A stretch of DNA of 64,000 nucleotides from NORP309 sp964352735. Its GTDB lineage: Bacteria > Pseudomonadota > Gammaproteobacteria > Xanthomonadales > Marinicellaceae. Location of the stretch: NCBI GenBank assembly GCA_964352735.1, contig CAYGTC010000016.1:1-64000 (forward strand). Direction: 5' to 3'. Below the pieces are notes generated by a model, which did not search any database, was not told the origin of the DNA, and saw nothing but the letters and a program-made list of their open reading frames with translations. Within the stretch, counting starts at the first letter, position 1. Each line of letters opens with the position of its first letter. This document shows positions 1 through 8,966 of the stretch, piece after piece. Both the position numbers and the translations under genes were made by a program.

Positions 1-1419
1 AACATCGACTATTTCAATGAGCCGATCTACACCTACTCATTAAAAGAAGGCATCGAAGACGGTTTTTTAGCGCCATATAAAGTGGTCAGGGTTGACATCG
101 ATATTGATTTGCAAGGCTGGCGACCCAGCAAAGGCCAGGTTGATGACAATGGGGAACTCATTGAAGACCGAATCTATAACCAAAAAGACTTTGATCGCAC
201 CATGGTCATTGATGAGCGCACACAATTAGTTGCACAAACCATCACCGCCTTTTTAAAACGCACCAACCCAATGGACAAAACCATCGTCTTTTGTAATGAC
301 ATTAAACATGCCGATCGCATGACGCGAGCCTTAAATAACCTCAATCGTGAACAGGTTGATAAAAACGATAAATACGTCATGAAAATCACTGGCGATGATC
401 AGCTGGGCAAAGCACAACTCGACAGTTTTACCAATCCCAAAAAGGCTTATCCCGTGATCGTCACGACTTCAGAACTCTTGACCACTGGCGTCAATGCCAA
501 GACCTGCAAATTGATTGTATTGGATCAGAATATTCAATCCATGACCAAGTTCAAACAAATCATTGGTCGTGGTACGCGCATTGATGAAAAATTCAACAAA
601 CTGTGGTTCACCATCATTGACTTTAAAAAAGCCACAGAATTGTTTGCCGACCCCAGATTTGATGGCCTTCCTGAACAAGTCATGGTGCATGATCCAGAGA
701 CCATCATTGACCCTGATGACGATGCCTTTATCGATGAATTCAATGATCCATCGAAAGCCAACGAAAACGATGGCAATGGCATAGGCGAATCAGAGGGTGA
801 GTATGATCCATTCATAAATGGGCAAGACACTGGCGAGGACAAAAGATACATCAAATACCAAGTCTCAGGGGTAGAAGTTAAAAAAGTCGCTGAGCGTATG
901 CAATACTATGACACCGATGGCAAGCTGGTGACAGAGTCCTTTAAAGATTACACCAAAAAAGCCGTCATCAAACACTATGCTTCACTCGATCAATTCGTCA
1001 AATCATGGACTGAGGCTGAACGCAAACACACCATCATCAATGAGCTCGAAAAAGCAGGCGTGATTTGGCAAGCACTCAAAGAGGATGTCGGTAAAGATTT
1101 TGATCCATTTGATTTGATCTGTCATGTTGTGTATGATCAACCGCCATTGACCCGAAAAGAAAGAATGAACAACGTCAAAAAGCGCAATTACTTTACCAAG
1201 TACTCACAACAAGCCCAACAAGTACTCAATATATTGTTGGACAAATACGCCGATGTGGGTTTAAGAGAGTTGGAAAACATAAAAATATTCAAAGCCGATC
1301 CACTGAACCAAATGGGCAACCCCAGAGAAATCATCACCAGTGCCTTCGGTGACAAACAACAATACCACAAAGCCCTGGCCGATTTAGAGCAAGCCTTATA
1401 CCAAAACAATAACAATTAA
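1..1419 (+). CDS. hsdR: Type I restriction enzyme HsdR subunit, C-terminal part (5' end outside window)
   Basis: This is the 3' part of the motor/endonuclease subunit of a type I restriction-modification complex, which translocates DNA with ATP and cleaves it. The frame is open from base 1, so the start lies upstream; the GTG at 82 is only an internal codon. The visible part contains the second helicase lobe: TIVFCNDIKHADRM near codons 95-108, then VIVTTSELLTTGVNAK and QIIGRGTRIDE, which resemble superfamily 2 motifs V and VI. An EcoEI-type HsdR C-terminal region follows. The nuclease and Walker A motifs are not in the window. hsdM follows after 25 bases, consistent with one operon. The family call is firm; the subtype is a guess. 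Confidence 0.93.
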   Translation, partial: NIDYFNEPIYTYSLKEGIEDGFLAPYKVVRVDIDIDLQGWRPSKGQVDDNGELIEDRIYNQKDFDRTMVIDERTQLVAQTITAFLKRTNPMDKTIVFCNDIKHADRMTRALNNLNREQVDKNDKYVMKITGDDQLGKAQLDSFTNPKKAYPVIVTTSELLTTGVNAKTCKLIVLDQNIQSMTKFKQIIGRGTRIDEKFNKLWFTIIDFKKATELFADPRFDGLPEQVMVHDPETIIDPDDDAFIDEFNDPSKANENDGNGIGESEGEYDPFINGQDTGEDKRYIKYQVSGVEVKKVAERMQYYDTDGKLVTESFKDYTKKAVIKHYASLDQFVKSWTEAERKHTIINELEKAGVIWQALKEDVGKDFDPFDLICHVVYDQPPLTRKERMNNVKKRNYFTKYSQQAQQVLNILLDKYADVGLRELENIKIFKADPLNQMGNPREIITSAFGDKQQYHKALADLEQALYQNNNN

Positions 1420-1444
1420 ACCAAGCCATCATCAGGAAAATTCA

Positions 1445-2905
1445 ATGACCATATCATCCGTCATCAAAGCCATACAAGACATCATGAGAAAAGACGCCGG
1501 TGTCGATGGCGATGCACAAAGACTCGGGCAAATGTCCTGGCTGTTGTTCTTAAAAATATTTGATGCCCAAGAGCAAGAACTGGAATTTGAGGAAGATGAT
1601 TACCAAGCCCCATTTCCTGAAGAATTGATGTGGCACCAATGGGCCGCAAATCCAGAAGGCATTACTGGCGATGAATTATTGGACTTTGTCAACGACAAGC
1701 TCTTTTCAAAACTCAAGACTTTAGATGCACCTGTCAAACAAAACCCACGTGGATTCGTTGCCAAAGAAGCCTTCAGTGACGCCTTTAATTACATGAAGAA
1801 CGGCACATTACTGCGCCAAGTCATCAACAAACTCAACGAAGTGGATTTTACCAAAAGCGAAGACAGACACCTGTTTGGTGACATCTATGAGCAAATCCTT
1901 AAAGATTTACAAAGTGCTGGCAATGCTGGTGAATTTTATACGCCACGAGCGGTCACCCAGTTTATTGTCGATCGCATCAATCCACAGTTGGGTGAACAAA
2001 TTTTCGATCCAGCCTGCGGTACGGGCGGCTTTTTGGCTTGTGCCATGGATCACCTCAAAAATAACAACAACATCAAAGATTCAAAAATACATAATCAATT
2101 ACAACAACAAATCCACGGCGTAGAAAAAAAGCAATTACCACACTTATTGTGCACCACCAATATGATGTTGCATGGCATAGAAGTGCCTGTTAATATCAAA
2201 CACAGCAATACCCTGAATAAAAACCTCGCCAATTGGGATGAAGAATACGATGTGATCATCACCAACCCGCCTTTTGGTTGCACCGAAGAAGACGGCATAG
2301 AAAAAAACTTTCCAACTGATCTGCGCACCAGAGAAACCGCCGATTTATTTTTACAACTGATCATAGAAATACTGAAAGAGGGTGGTCGTGCCGCATTGGT
2401 TTTGCCCGATGGCACCTTATTTGGTGAAGGCGTCAAAACCAAGATCAAAAAAATGCTGGTCGAAGAATGCAACCTGCACACCATCGTGCGCTTGCCCAAT
2501 GGCGTTTTCAATCCCTACACAGGTATTAAGACCAATATCCTGTTCTTTACCAAAGGCACACCGACCACACACATCTGGTATTACGAACACCCCTACCCAA
2601 AAGGCGTTAAAAACTACAACAAAACCAAACCCATGCGTTTTGAAGAGTTCGAAGACGAGCAACAATGGTGGGGCAAAGAGTCCAACGGTTTCAAAACCCG
2701 CAAATCATACCGACAAGCATGGAAAGTCGACATCAAAGAGATCATCGAGCGCAATTACAATCTGGACATCAAAAATCCACATGTTGAGGAAGTGGTTCAA
2801 CACGATCCTGAAGAACTATTGGCCAAGTACAATAAACAACAACAAAACATCCAAAAAATTCGCGATCAACTCAAAGCAATACTGAACGAAGCACTGACCA
2901 AATAA
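1445..2905 (+). CDS. hsdM: Type I restriction-modification DNA methyltransferase subunit HsdM
   Basis: This is the adenine-N6 methyltransferase subunit, expected to pair with HsdS and protect host DNA. The 486-residue protein has an N-terminal helical HsdM domain (roughly 1-140), then the methylase fold. DPACGTGGFL near residue 187 is the SAM-binding motif, and NPPFG near residue 274 is the catalytic N-P-P-F motif of N6-adenine methylases. EFYTPR near residue 160 is also typical of the family. An AGGA ribosome site lies just before the ATG. The length is normal for HsdM. It sits between hsdR and a rhuM-fic insertion that separates it from hsdS, an arrangement known from other hsd operons. Confidence 0.95.
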   Translation: MTISSVIKAIQDIMRKDAGVDGDAQRLGQMSWLLFLKIFDAQEQELEFEEDDYQAPFPEELMWHQWAANPEGITGDELLDFVNDKLFSKLKTLDAPVKQNPRGFVAKEAFSDAFNYMKNGTLLRQVINKLNEVDFTKSEDRHLFGDIYEQILKDLQSAGNAGEFYTPRAVTQFIVDRINPQLGEQIFDPACGTGGFLACAMDHLKNNNNIKDSKIHNQLQQQIHGVEKKQLPHLLCTTNMMLHGIEVPVNIKHSNTLNKNLANWDEEYDVIITNPPFGCTEEDGIEKNFPTDLRTRETADLFLQLIIEILKEGGRAALVLPDGTLFGEGVKTKIKKMLVEECNLHTIVRLPNGVFNPYTGIKTNILFFTKGTPTTHIWYYEHPYPKGVKNYNKTKPMRFEEFEDEQQWWGKESNGFKTRKSYRQAWKVDIKEIIERNYNLDIKNPHVEEVVQHDPEELLAKYNKQQQNIQKIRDQLKAILNEALTK

Positions 2906-2921
2906 CACAAGGACATAAAAA

Positions 2922-3215
2922 ATGACCAATACCATCTTAATATATCAACAAGACAACAAAGAAATTGAAGTACAACTCGATACAATTGAAGAAACGCTGT
3001 GGCTGAATCTGAACCAACTATCTGATTTGTTTGATCGTGATAAATCTGTGATATCGCGATATTTACGCAATATCTATAAAGAAGAGCTGGATAAAAATGC
3101 AATTGTTGCAAAAAATGCAACAGTTCAAGAAGAAGGCCAAAGAACGATGAGCAAACAAAAAGAACCCATGATTCGATTGATTATGAATATGTTGGCAAGT
3201 GAGTGTGAGGCATGA
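2922..3215 (+). CDS. Shortened RhuM-like protein
   Basis: The first ~70 of 97 residues match the start of RhuM/virulence-type DNA-binding proteins, which are often found in hsd operons: a short beta segment (ILIYQQDNKEIEVQL), then a helix-turn-helix-like stretch (LWLNLNQLSDLFDRDKSVIS) and YLRNIYKEELDKNAI. Full RhuM proteins are several times longer and continue into a conserved NLDVIISVGYRV-type segment. Here that segment is replaced by an unrelated tail ending LASECEA. The gene is therefore probably a truncation or a fusion of remnants. A clear AAGGA site precedes the ATG. Its stop overlaps the ATG of the fic gene by four bases, so it may act mainly in translational coupling. No function is known. 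Confidence 0.6.
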   Translation: MTNTILIYQQDNKEIEVQLDTIEETLWLNLNQLSDLFDRDKSVISRYLRNIYKEELDKNAIVAKNATVQEEGQRTMSKQKEPMIRLIMNMLASECEA

Positions 3216-4225
3216 AGTATCAACCGCCTTTTGATATCACTACAGAAATCATTGATTTGATTGCACAAATCAGTGAAGCCATTGGTTTCATCAAAAGAGA
3301 TTTTATTAACGTTTCACCCCAATTGCGTAAACAAAACAGGATTAAAACCATAACGGGCACACTCGCCATAGAAGGCAATACACTCAATGAAGAACAAATT
3401 TCAGCAGTGTTAGAAGGCAAAAAGGTCTTTGCCACAAAAAAAGAACTGGCTGAAGTCAAAGGAGCCATAGCTGCCTATGAACAACTGCAAAATCTCAACC
3501 CGCATTCTTTAGATGATTTGTTAAACAGTCACAAATTAATGATGACAAATGTACTTACCGACGCTGGTGAATTCCGTAAAAAAACCGTTGGAATTTACAA
3601 AGATAAAAAAATCATTCATGTCGCACCGCAAGCCAATCGAGTCCGTAATTTGATGTCAGATCTACTGGCGTGGCAAAAAAGCAGCCAACAACACCCATTG
3701 ATTGTCAGTTCTGTATTTCATTATGAGTTTGAGTATATACACCCATTTATGGATGGCAATGGTCGAATAGGCCGATTGTGGCAAACCCTTATCCTTTCAA
3801 AGTGGCAACCGATGTTTTTAGACTTGCCACTGGAAAGCGTGATCAAAAAGTATCAACAAGACTATTATGAGGCATTGGCTCAATCAGATAAAGCCGCTAA
3901 TTCAACGGTTTTTATTGTATTTATGTTGCAAGCCATATTGGCAACACTTAACAAAAACGCCACTGTAAATGCCACTGTAAATGCCACTGTAAACGCCACT
4001 GTAAACGCCACTGTAAATGCCATAAATATTGATATAGTAGGATTAAAAACACCCGAGGCCATTATTAAATTAATTCAACACAACCCACATATCTCACGTC
4101 AACAAATGGCACAACACATCGGCAATAACCTCAGCACCATAGCCCGTGCCATCAAAAAACTGCAACAAAACAACCAACTCAAACGCATCGGTTCAGATAA
4201 AACAGGCCATTGGCAACTGCTATGA
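3212..4225 (+). CDS. Fic-domain AMPylase (class II) with C-terminal winged-helix region
   Basis: Fic enzymes usually transfer AMP from ATP to hydroxyl groups of target proteins. The catalytic motif HPFMDGNGRIGR is intact near residues 176-187, including the His and the GNGR anion loop. An inhibitory-helix motif T-L-A-I-E-G lies upstream, near residue 50, as in class II self-inhibited Fic proteins. After the Fic core comes a low-complexity linker of repeated N-A-T-V units (3956-4021). The end (about 275-337) looks like a winged helix (HISRQQMAQHIGNNLSTI). It overlaps the rhuM-like gene at its start and hsdS at its end (ATGA). Context suggests a toxin or regulator linked to the restriction system; the target is unknown. 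Confidence 0.88.
   Translation: MKYQPPFDITTEIIDLIAQISEAIGFIKRDFINVSPQLRKQNRIKTITGTLAIEGNTLNEEQISAVLEGKKVFATKKELAEVKGAIAAYEQLQNLNPHSLDDLLNSHKLMMTNVLTDAGEFRKKTVGIYKDKKIIHVAPQANRVRNLMSDLLAWQKSSQQHPLIVSSVFHYEFEYIHPFMDGNGRIGRLWQTLILSKWQPMFLDLPLESVIKKYQQDYYEALAQSDKAANSTVFIVFMLQAILATLNKNATVNATVNATVNATVNATVNAINIDIVGLKTPEAIIKLIQHNPHISRQQMAQHIGNNLSTIARAIKKLQQNNQLKRIGSDKTGHWQLL
3956..4021 (+). repeat. 12-bp tandem repeat inside fic
   Basis: Five copies of AAYGCCACTGTA (Y is C or T), plus a partial sixth, lie head to tail and encode repeated N-A-T-V. The unit is a multiple of three, so gain or loss of copies changes linker length between the Fic core and the winged helix without shifting the frame. Confidence 0.95.
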
Positions 4226-6297
4226 CACAAAAAAAACAAACATCCAACCCCATCAAAAATCTTGCACGTCATTCCCGCGCAGGCGGGAATCTCAATAACA
4301 AAGACGTGAACCTTAAAACAGAAAACATCAATACCCTAATAACAAACAACCTCGACATCTGGACCTCAGCTATCCAATCAAAAAGCCGAACCGGCCGAGG
4401 CACCAACAAAACTTACGAACTCTATGGCATCAAAAAACTCAGAGCATTGATCCTGGATTTGGCCGTCAGAGGCTTGCTGGTACCACAAGACCCAAATGAT
4501 GAGCCAGCCAGTGAGTTGTTAAAGAGAATTGCTGCTGAAAAAGAACAATTAATTAAAGAAAAGAAAATCAGAAATCAATATTCTTTCCATGAAATTAACG
4601 ATAAGGAAATTCCTTTTGAGATACCTAAATTGTGGAGATTTTCCAGATTTGGAAATGTTACATTTAATCGTGATGGTGAAAGGAAGCCGGTCTCACAAAT
4701 CAATAGGAAAAACATGCAAGGTCAATTTGATTATTATGGAGCATCTGGCGTAATCGATAAAGTGAATGATTATTTATTTGATAAAACTCTATTATTGATT
4801 GGTGAAGATGGTGCAAATCTAATTAGTAGAAAAACTCCAATAGCTTTTCTGGCACATGGTAAATATTGGGTTAATAATCACGCACATGTTATTGATGGTA
4901 TCTCTTTAGAGTTTTTAAAGTATTTAGCTTTATTTATAAATTCAATAACATTAGAGCCATATATAACTGGTACAGCACAGCCAAAAATGAATCAAGTAAA
5001 AATGAATAGTATTGTTATTGCTATTCCTCCAGAAGAAGAACAAAAACGCATAGTCACCAAAGTCGATGAACTCATGGTACTTTGCGACCAATTAGAACAA
5101 CATACCGATGCCAGCATAAAAGCTCATAAACTATTGGTAGAAAATTTACTAAACGCCTTAATTCAAGCCAAAGACCACACAACTTTTCAAGCCGCTTGGC
5201 AACGCATCACCGAACATTTTGACACCTTATTCACCACCGAACACAGCATCGACCAACTCAAACAAACCATCCTGCAACTCGCCGTGATGGGCAAACTCGT
5301 CCCCCAAGACCCCAATGACGAACCCGCCTGCGAGCTATTAAAGAAAATAGCCACAGAAAAACAAAAACTCATCAAACAAGGCGCAATTAAAAAACAAAAA
5401 CCATTGCCTGAGATCAGTGAAGAGGAGAAGCCTTTTGAATTGCCTGAGGGTTGGGAGTTTGTAAGGTTTGCAAATTTAGCAATAAGAATGGGCTCAGGAG
5501 CAACCCCAAGAGGCGGAAAAAATGCTTATGTAGATAAAGGTATTCCTTTTTTACGATCTCAAAATATAAGAAATAGTGGTTTGAAGATGTTTGATGTTGC
5601 ATACATTACTGATGAAATTCATAAAAAAATGTCTAATACAACAGTATACCCTAATGATTTATTACTAAATATTACTGGTGGTTCTTTAGGCAGGAGTACA
5701 ATTTTTCCAGAAATGTATCAAGAGGCTAATGTTAGCCAGCACGTTTCGATAATACGATTATTAAGTCAGGTTGATGTTAGATTTATGCATTTTTGTATCT
5801 TATCCCCACATGTACAAGAAATGATATGGAGTCGTCAAGTAGGGGTGGCAAGAGAAGGACTAAGTAAGAAAGTTATGGAACAATTTGAAATTCCATTACC
5901 TCCATTAAAAGAACAACTCCGAATTGTATCAAAAATTGATAAATTGAGGGCCCTATGCGATCAAATGAAATCCCAAATAATTGATTCTAAAAAAACTCAA
6001 ACAAAAATAACAGATTCTTTAATGGTAAAATTATTTGGCATTCAAACTAAAACCAGTCAAAAGAAAGAAGCAAAAACTGAAATGAAAATATTAACAACCC
6101 TCAGTATTGGTGACAATCAAACATTCAATGACCAATCATTGGCCGCAATCATTAAAAAAGAGGGCGGGAGTGCTGATGCAAAATTGGTCTGGTCTCGTTC
6201 CAAACTTAATCTTCCCGAGTTCTATAAACAATTAAAAAAGGAAATTGAAGCGGGTTATATTTATAAACCACTCAAAGCCATGACAGAGCATATTTAA
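4222..6297 (+). CDS. hsdS: Type I restriction-modification specificity subunit HsdS
   Basis: This is the DNA-recognition subunit that sets the target of the HsdM/HsdR complex. I start it at ATG 4222, which overlaps the fic stop as ATGA; an in-frame ATG exists at 4210. Two target-recognition domains (about residues 125-285 and 410-580) are each preceded by a nearly identical conserved segment containing VPQDPNDEPA, as expected for the two half-sites. Each ends with the family's PP-x-x-EQ-x-RI-type stretch (PPEEEQKRIV, PPLKEQLRIV) and a helical spacer. A C-terminal extension of about 65 residues (LVWSRSKLNLPEFYKQL) follows. At about 691 residues it is longer than typical HsdS. The N-terminus carries a translated palindromic repeat (4271-4290). 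Confidence 0.93.
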   Translation: MTQKKQTSNPIKNLARHSRAGGNLNNKDVNLKTENINTLITNNLDIWTSAIQSKSRTGRGTNKTYELYGIKKLRALILDLAVRGLLVPQDPNDEPASELLKRIAAEKEQLIKEKKIRNQYSFHEINDKEIPFEIPKLWRFSRFGNVTFNRDGERKPVSQINRKNMQGQFDYYGASGVIDKVNDYLFDKTLLLIGEDGANLISRKTPIAFLAHGKYWVNNHAHVIDGISLEFLKYLALFINSITLEPYITGTAQPKMNQVKMNSIVIAIPPEEEQKRIVTKVDELMVLCDQLEQHTDASIKAHKLLVENLLNALIQAKDHTTFQAAWQRITEHFDTLFTTEHSIDQLKQTILQLAVMGKLVPQDPNDEPACELLKKIATEKQKLIKQGAIKKQKPLPEISEEEKPFELPEGWEFVRFANLAIRMGSGATPRGGKNAYVDKGIPFLRSQNIRNSGLKMFDVAYITDEIHKKMSNTTVYPNDLLLNITGGSLGRSTIFPEMYQEANVSQHVSIIRLLSQVDVRFMHFCILSPHVQEMIWSRQVGVAREGLSKKVMEQFEIPLPPLKEQLRIVSKIDKLRALCDQMKSQIIDSKKTQTKITDSLMVKLFGIQTKTSQKKEAKTEMKILTTLSIGDNQTFNDQSLAAIIKKEGGSADAKLVWSRSKLNLPEFYKQLKKEIEAGYIYKPLKAMTEHI
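4271..4290 (+). repeat. dRS3-like palindrome ATTCCC-N8-GGGAAT
   Basis: The 20 bases are ATTCCC, eight bases, GGGAAT, matching the consensus of the neisserial dRS3 repeat; similar palindromes occur in many proteobacteria. It lies inside hsdS and is translated as H-S-R-A-G-G-N near residues 17-23, just upstream of the conserved part of HsdS. No second exact copy was seen in this window. Confidence 0.75.
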
Positions 6298-6306
6298 AGG
6301 TTGCCC

Positions 6307-7950
6307 ATGAAAATAAAAGATCTCACTATAAAAAATTACAAAGGTTTTCAGGACTTTCACATAACATTTGACGCGGATTCTCCAATAACCACCATTATTG
6401 GTCAAAATGGCATTGGTAAATCCAACCTGATAGAAATCATTGTCAAAATATTTAAATCACTTGATTTAAATGATGCCTTGGACTTTAGCTACACGATCAT
6501 CTACGAATGCCGAAATCATGAGATACAGGTTAGATATGATCATGAAAATTCCATGAATAATATCGTTAAAATTGATCATGTTAAAAGATCCTTGGCCTAC
6601 ATAAAGTCTAATGCAAACGAATATTTACCATTAAACATCTTTACCTACTATTCTGGCACCAACGAAAGAGTTGAAGAATTGTTTGTCAAACACCAAACCC
6701 AATTTTATAAAGCACTAACAGCAGGTGACGACCAATTGATTCGTCGGTTTTTCTACTGTAGGGATGTGCACAGTTTTTTTGTATTGATCGCCTTTCTTGT
6801 AGATAATGATGAGGCTTGTAAAAAAATCCTAAAAAAACTCAAGATTGGTCAATTGGACTCGGTGCTATTTTGTTTAAAAAAACCATATTGGTTTAAAGGC
6901 AAACCCTCAAAAATTCAAAAAGAAGAAGGTGATCCTCGTTTTTGGTATTCGCGCGGTGTGGTCAAAGTTTTTTTGAATTTATTGTGGAATGAGTCCATTG
7001 CACCCATTGATAATAAAGAAAGAAAAACCATTGATTTTAGAGGTCGGTCGGAGAACCAAGAGCGCTTATATCTGTTTTTGCCTAATGAAACTGCATTGAG
7101 GAGCGTAGCTAGTAAATTTGCCAATACCACAGATTTTTTTAAAAATTTGGAAAGCACCTACATTGCCGATTTAATTGAAAACGTTAGTGTTACTGTAAAA
7201 CTAGAAAATGATAAAAGCTTAACATTTGATCAATTATCAGAAGGTGAACGTCAATTACTAACCGTTTTGGGACTGATGAAATTCACTAGGGATGATGAAT
7301 CCTTGTTTCTGTTAGACGAACCAGATACCCACCTAAATCCAAAATGGAAACTGGATTACTTTGATCAAATTGAAAAAATCTTAGATCATAAGATTGATGG
7401 AACCAACAAAAAAGCTTTTCATTCTAGTCAAGTGATATTAACAACGCATGATCCGCTGATGCTGACATCCTTAAAAGCCAAACAAGTCAGAGTGTTAACT
7501 GAAGAAAATCAGCTAATTATTGCCCAAGCGCCAGAAGAAGACCCCATCAACTTAGGTGTTGAAGCGATTATTCAATCAGAACTCTATGGAATACGCACTT
7601 CGCTAGATAAAGAGGTTCAAAAGAAAATTGATAGAAGAAATGAAATTCTCTCGATACTGTCCGGTTATAAAATGAATGAAGAGTCTGAAATAGTTGAATC
7701 TCAAACATATTTAAGTCAAAAAGAGTTAGATGAGCACAACCAAGAACTTAGTAAATTAAACGATGAGCTTGATCAAGCAGGTTTTACATCAGCACACCCC
7801 AATCCATATTTTTCAAACTTTGCTAAAGCTCTGAGCCGCAATGATGAATTTAAAAAACCTTATTTCAGCGATGAAGAATATGACAGAATCCAAGCCTTTT
7901 CAAGTAAATTATTGGCAAAGGTTCTAGCTAAGGGAGTCTCAGATGATTAG
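6307..7950 (+). CDS. ptuA: AAA/ABC-type ATPase, Septu PtuA-like
   Basis: This is a RecF/SMC-like ATPase, proposed as the sensor/motor subunit of a Septu-type anti-phage pair. The start is ATG 6307 with an AAAGG site six bases upstream; a TTG at 6301 is less likely. Visible motifs are Walker A GQNGIGKSN (about 33-41), ABC-like signature LSEGERQLL (about 311), Walker B LFLLDEPDTHLNP (about 334) and H-loop TTHDP (about 379). The middle (80-300) is an insertion region with no motif I recognise. The next gene, an HNH nuclease of the PtuB type, overlaps it by eight bases, which is the main support for Septu over other AAA families. It lies 3-9 bases after hsdS. Confidence 0.72.
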   Translation: MKIKDLTIKNYKGFQDFHITFDADSPITTIIGQNGIGKSNLIEIIVKIFKSLDLNDALDFSYTIIYECRNHEIQVRYDHENSMNNIVKIDHVKRSLAYIKSNANEYLPLNIFTYYSGTNERVEELFVKHQTQFYKALTAGDDQLIRRFFYCRDVHSFFVLIAFLVDNDEACKKILKKLKIGQLDSVLFCLKKPYWFKGKPSKIQKEEGDPRFWYSRGVVKVFLNLLWNESIAPIDNKERKTIDFRGRSENQERLYLFLPNETALRSVASKFANTTDFFKNLESTYIADLIENVSVTVKLENDKSLTFDQLSEGERQLLTVLGLMKFTRDDESLFLLDEPDTHLNPKWKLDYFDQIEKILDHKIDGTNKKAFHSSQVILTTHDPLMLTSLKAKQVRVLTEENQLIIAQAPEEDPINLGVEAIIQSELYGIRTSLDKEVQKKIDRRNEILSILSGYKMNEESEIVESQTYLSQKELDEHNQELSKLNDELDQAGFTSAHPNPYFSNFAKALSRNDEFKKPYFSDEEYDRIQAFSSKLLAKVLAKGVSDD

Positions 7951-8800
7951 GATTAAGGTGCCATTTTTACTTGAAGATTATTTGAGTCTAGATCGAGTCG
8001 ATCAAATTCCACAAAATATAAAAAATTGGTTAAAAAAGGTCGAAGAAGCTAACAAAGAATTAAATAAAAATAAAACAGTTGAAGACCACCATCAATACAT
8101 AGATGATAATAAACATCTGTGGGCAGATGAAGATTTAAAAGAATGGATGTTGAAATTGAGTAAAGATAAGTGCTGGTACACAGAAGTTAAACATGGTGCT
8201 GACTATCCTGAAATTGAACATTTTCGACCCAAGAAAAATACAAAGAAAGAAGACAGTTCAAAAGCAAATGATGGTTATTATTGGTTGGCATTTAATCTGA
8301 CCAATTATAGGCTCTGCAAACCCATGCCAAACCGAAAGAAAGGAACATTTTTTCCAATTGTTGATGAGTCAAAAAGAGCTAAATGTTGTGATGAATGCCA
8401 TTTAGATGAAATACCAATATTCTTAGATCCACTGTCATCAAATGATACTTTATTATTGAGTTTTAATGATATTGGAGAACCTGAACCAGCAATTGGTTGC
8501 ACTACATTACAAAAGAAGCGAGTGAATTTAACTGTAAAGCGCTTTGGTTTGGATCACAATTTATTAAATAGAAGAAGAAAAGAAGTTTGGAAACAAGCAA
8601 GATTGTTGTTTAATAGATATTTACGATTAACCGCAGATGCCGAAAAAACCAGTAATGTTAAAATGATATCAAAAGCTGAAGAAGCATTAGATAAAGTATT
8701 AGATTTAATGAAACCATCAGCCGAATTTTCTTCTGTTGCAAAAGAATCGCTTAAAAAAACTAATGACCCTATGGCAATTAACATTATTACTTCTTTTTAA
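7943..8800 (+). CDS. ptuB: HNH nuclease, Septu PtuB-like
   Basis: This is the probable effector nuclease of the PtuA-PtuB pair. The 285-residue protein has the PtuB-type HNH layout: KCWYTEVKHG, EIEHFRPKK (about residue 90, with the catalytic-type His), then GYYWLAFNLTNYRL supplying the Asn, and a downstream C-C-x-x-C cluster (KCCDECH). The usual C-x-Y-C of this family is C-W-Y-T here, so one zinc-ligand Cys is missing and the nearby C-C-x-x-C may compensate. The start overlaps the ATPase gene by eight bases, implying coupled translation. The length is somewhat above that of PtuB proteins I recall. Retron Ec78 effectors use the same pair, but no reverse transcriptase or msr-msd was seen here. 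Confidence 0.72.
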   Translation: MIRIKVPFLLEDYLSLDRVDQIPQNIKNWLKKVEEANKELNKNKTVEDHHQYIDDNKHLWADEDLKEWMLKLSKDKCWYTEVKHGADYPEIEHFRPKKNTKKEDSSKANDGYYWLAFNLTNYRLCKPMPNRKKGTFFPIVDESKRAKCCDECHLDEIPIFLDPLSSNDTLLLSFNDIGEPEPAIGCTTLQKKRVNLTVKRFGLDHNLLNRRRKEVWKQARLLFNRYLRLTADAEKTSNVKMISKAEEALDKVLDLMKPSAEFSSVAKESLKKTNDPMAINIITSF

Positions 8801-8858
8801 TATACTAATCAAATGGGTGAGAGTCGTTGATATAAAAAATCATCAACAAAAATCAGAT

Positions 8859-8889
8859 AAAAACCACAAAAAACCACAAGGACAGGCCT
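8859..8889 (+). repeat. AACCACAAA-rich repeat, copy 1
   Basis: A stretch AAAACCACAAAAAACCACAAG followed by GACAGGCCT resembles a second stretch at 9579-9640 (AACCACAAAG...AAAACCACAAAGGACAGGCTT). Both copies are in the same orientation and flank the minus-strand gene at 8967-9482. They look like members of a dispersed intergenic repeat; the function is unknown. Confidence 0.5.
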
Positions 8890-8910
8890 AGACACTGTAA
8901 ATAGGCCTGT
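8882..8910 (-). terminator. Stem-loop between convergent genes
   Basis: ACAGGCCTA (8882-8890) and TAGGCCTGT (8902-8910) form a perfect 9-bp stem with an 11-base loop. It lies between the end of ptuB (+) and the end of the minus-strand gene at 8967. Reading the minus strand, a T-rich stretch follows a few bases after the stem. A terminator is plausible but the T-run is not immediate. Confidence 0.4.
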
Positions 8911-8966
8911 GTATCTGCGTGATCAAATGAATATATCAGATTATCGCGATACACAACAATACCGAA

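Noticed and set aside
6307..8800. Retron Ec78-type system
   Set aside because: The ATPase-HNH pair fits, but no reverse transcriptase gene or msr-msd-like sequence is present nearby.
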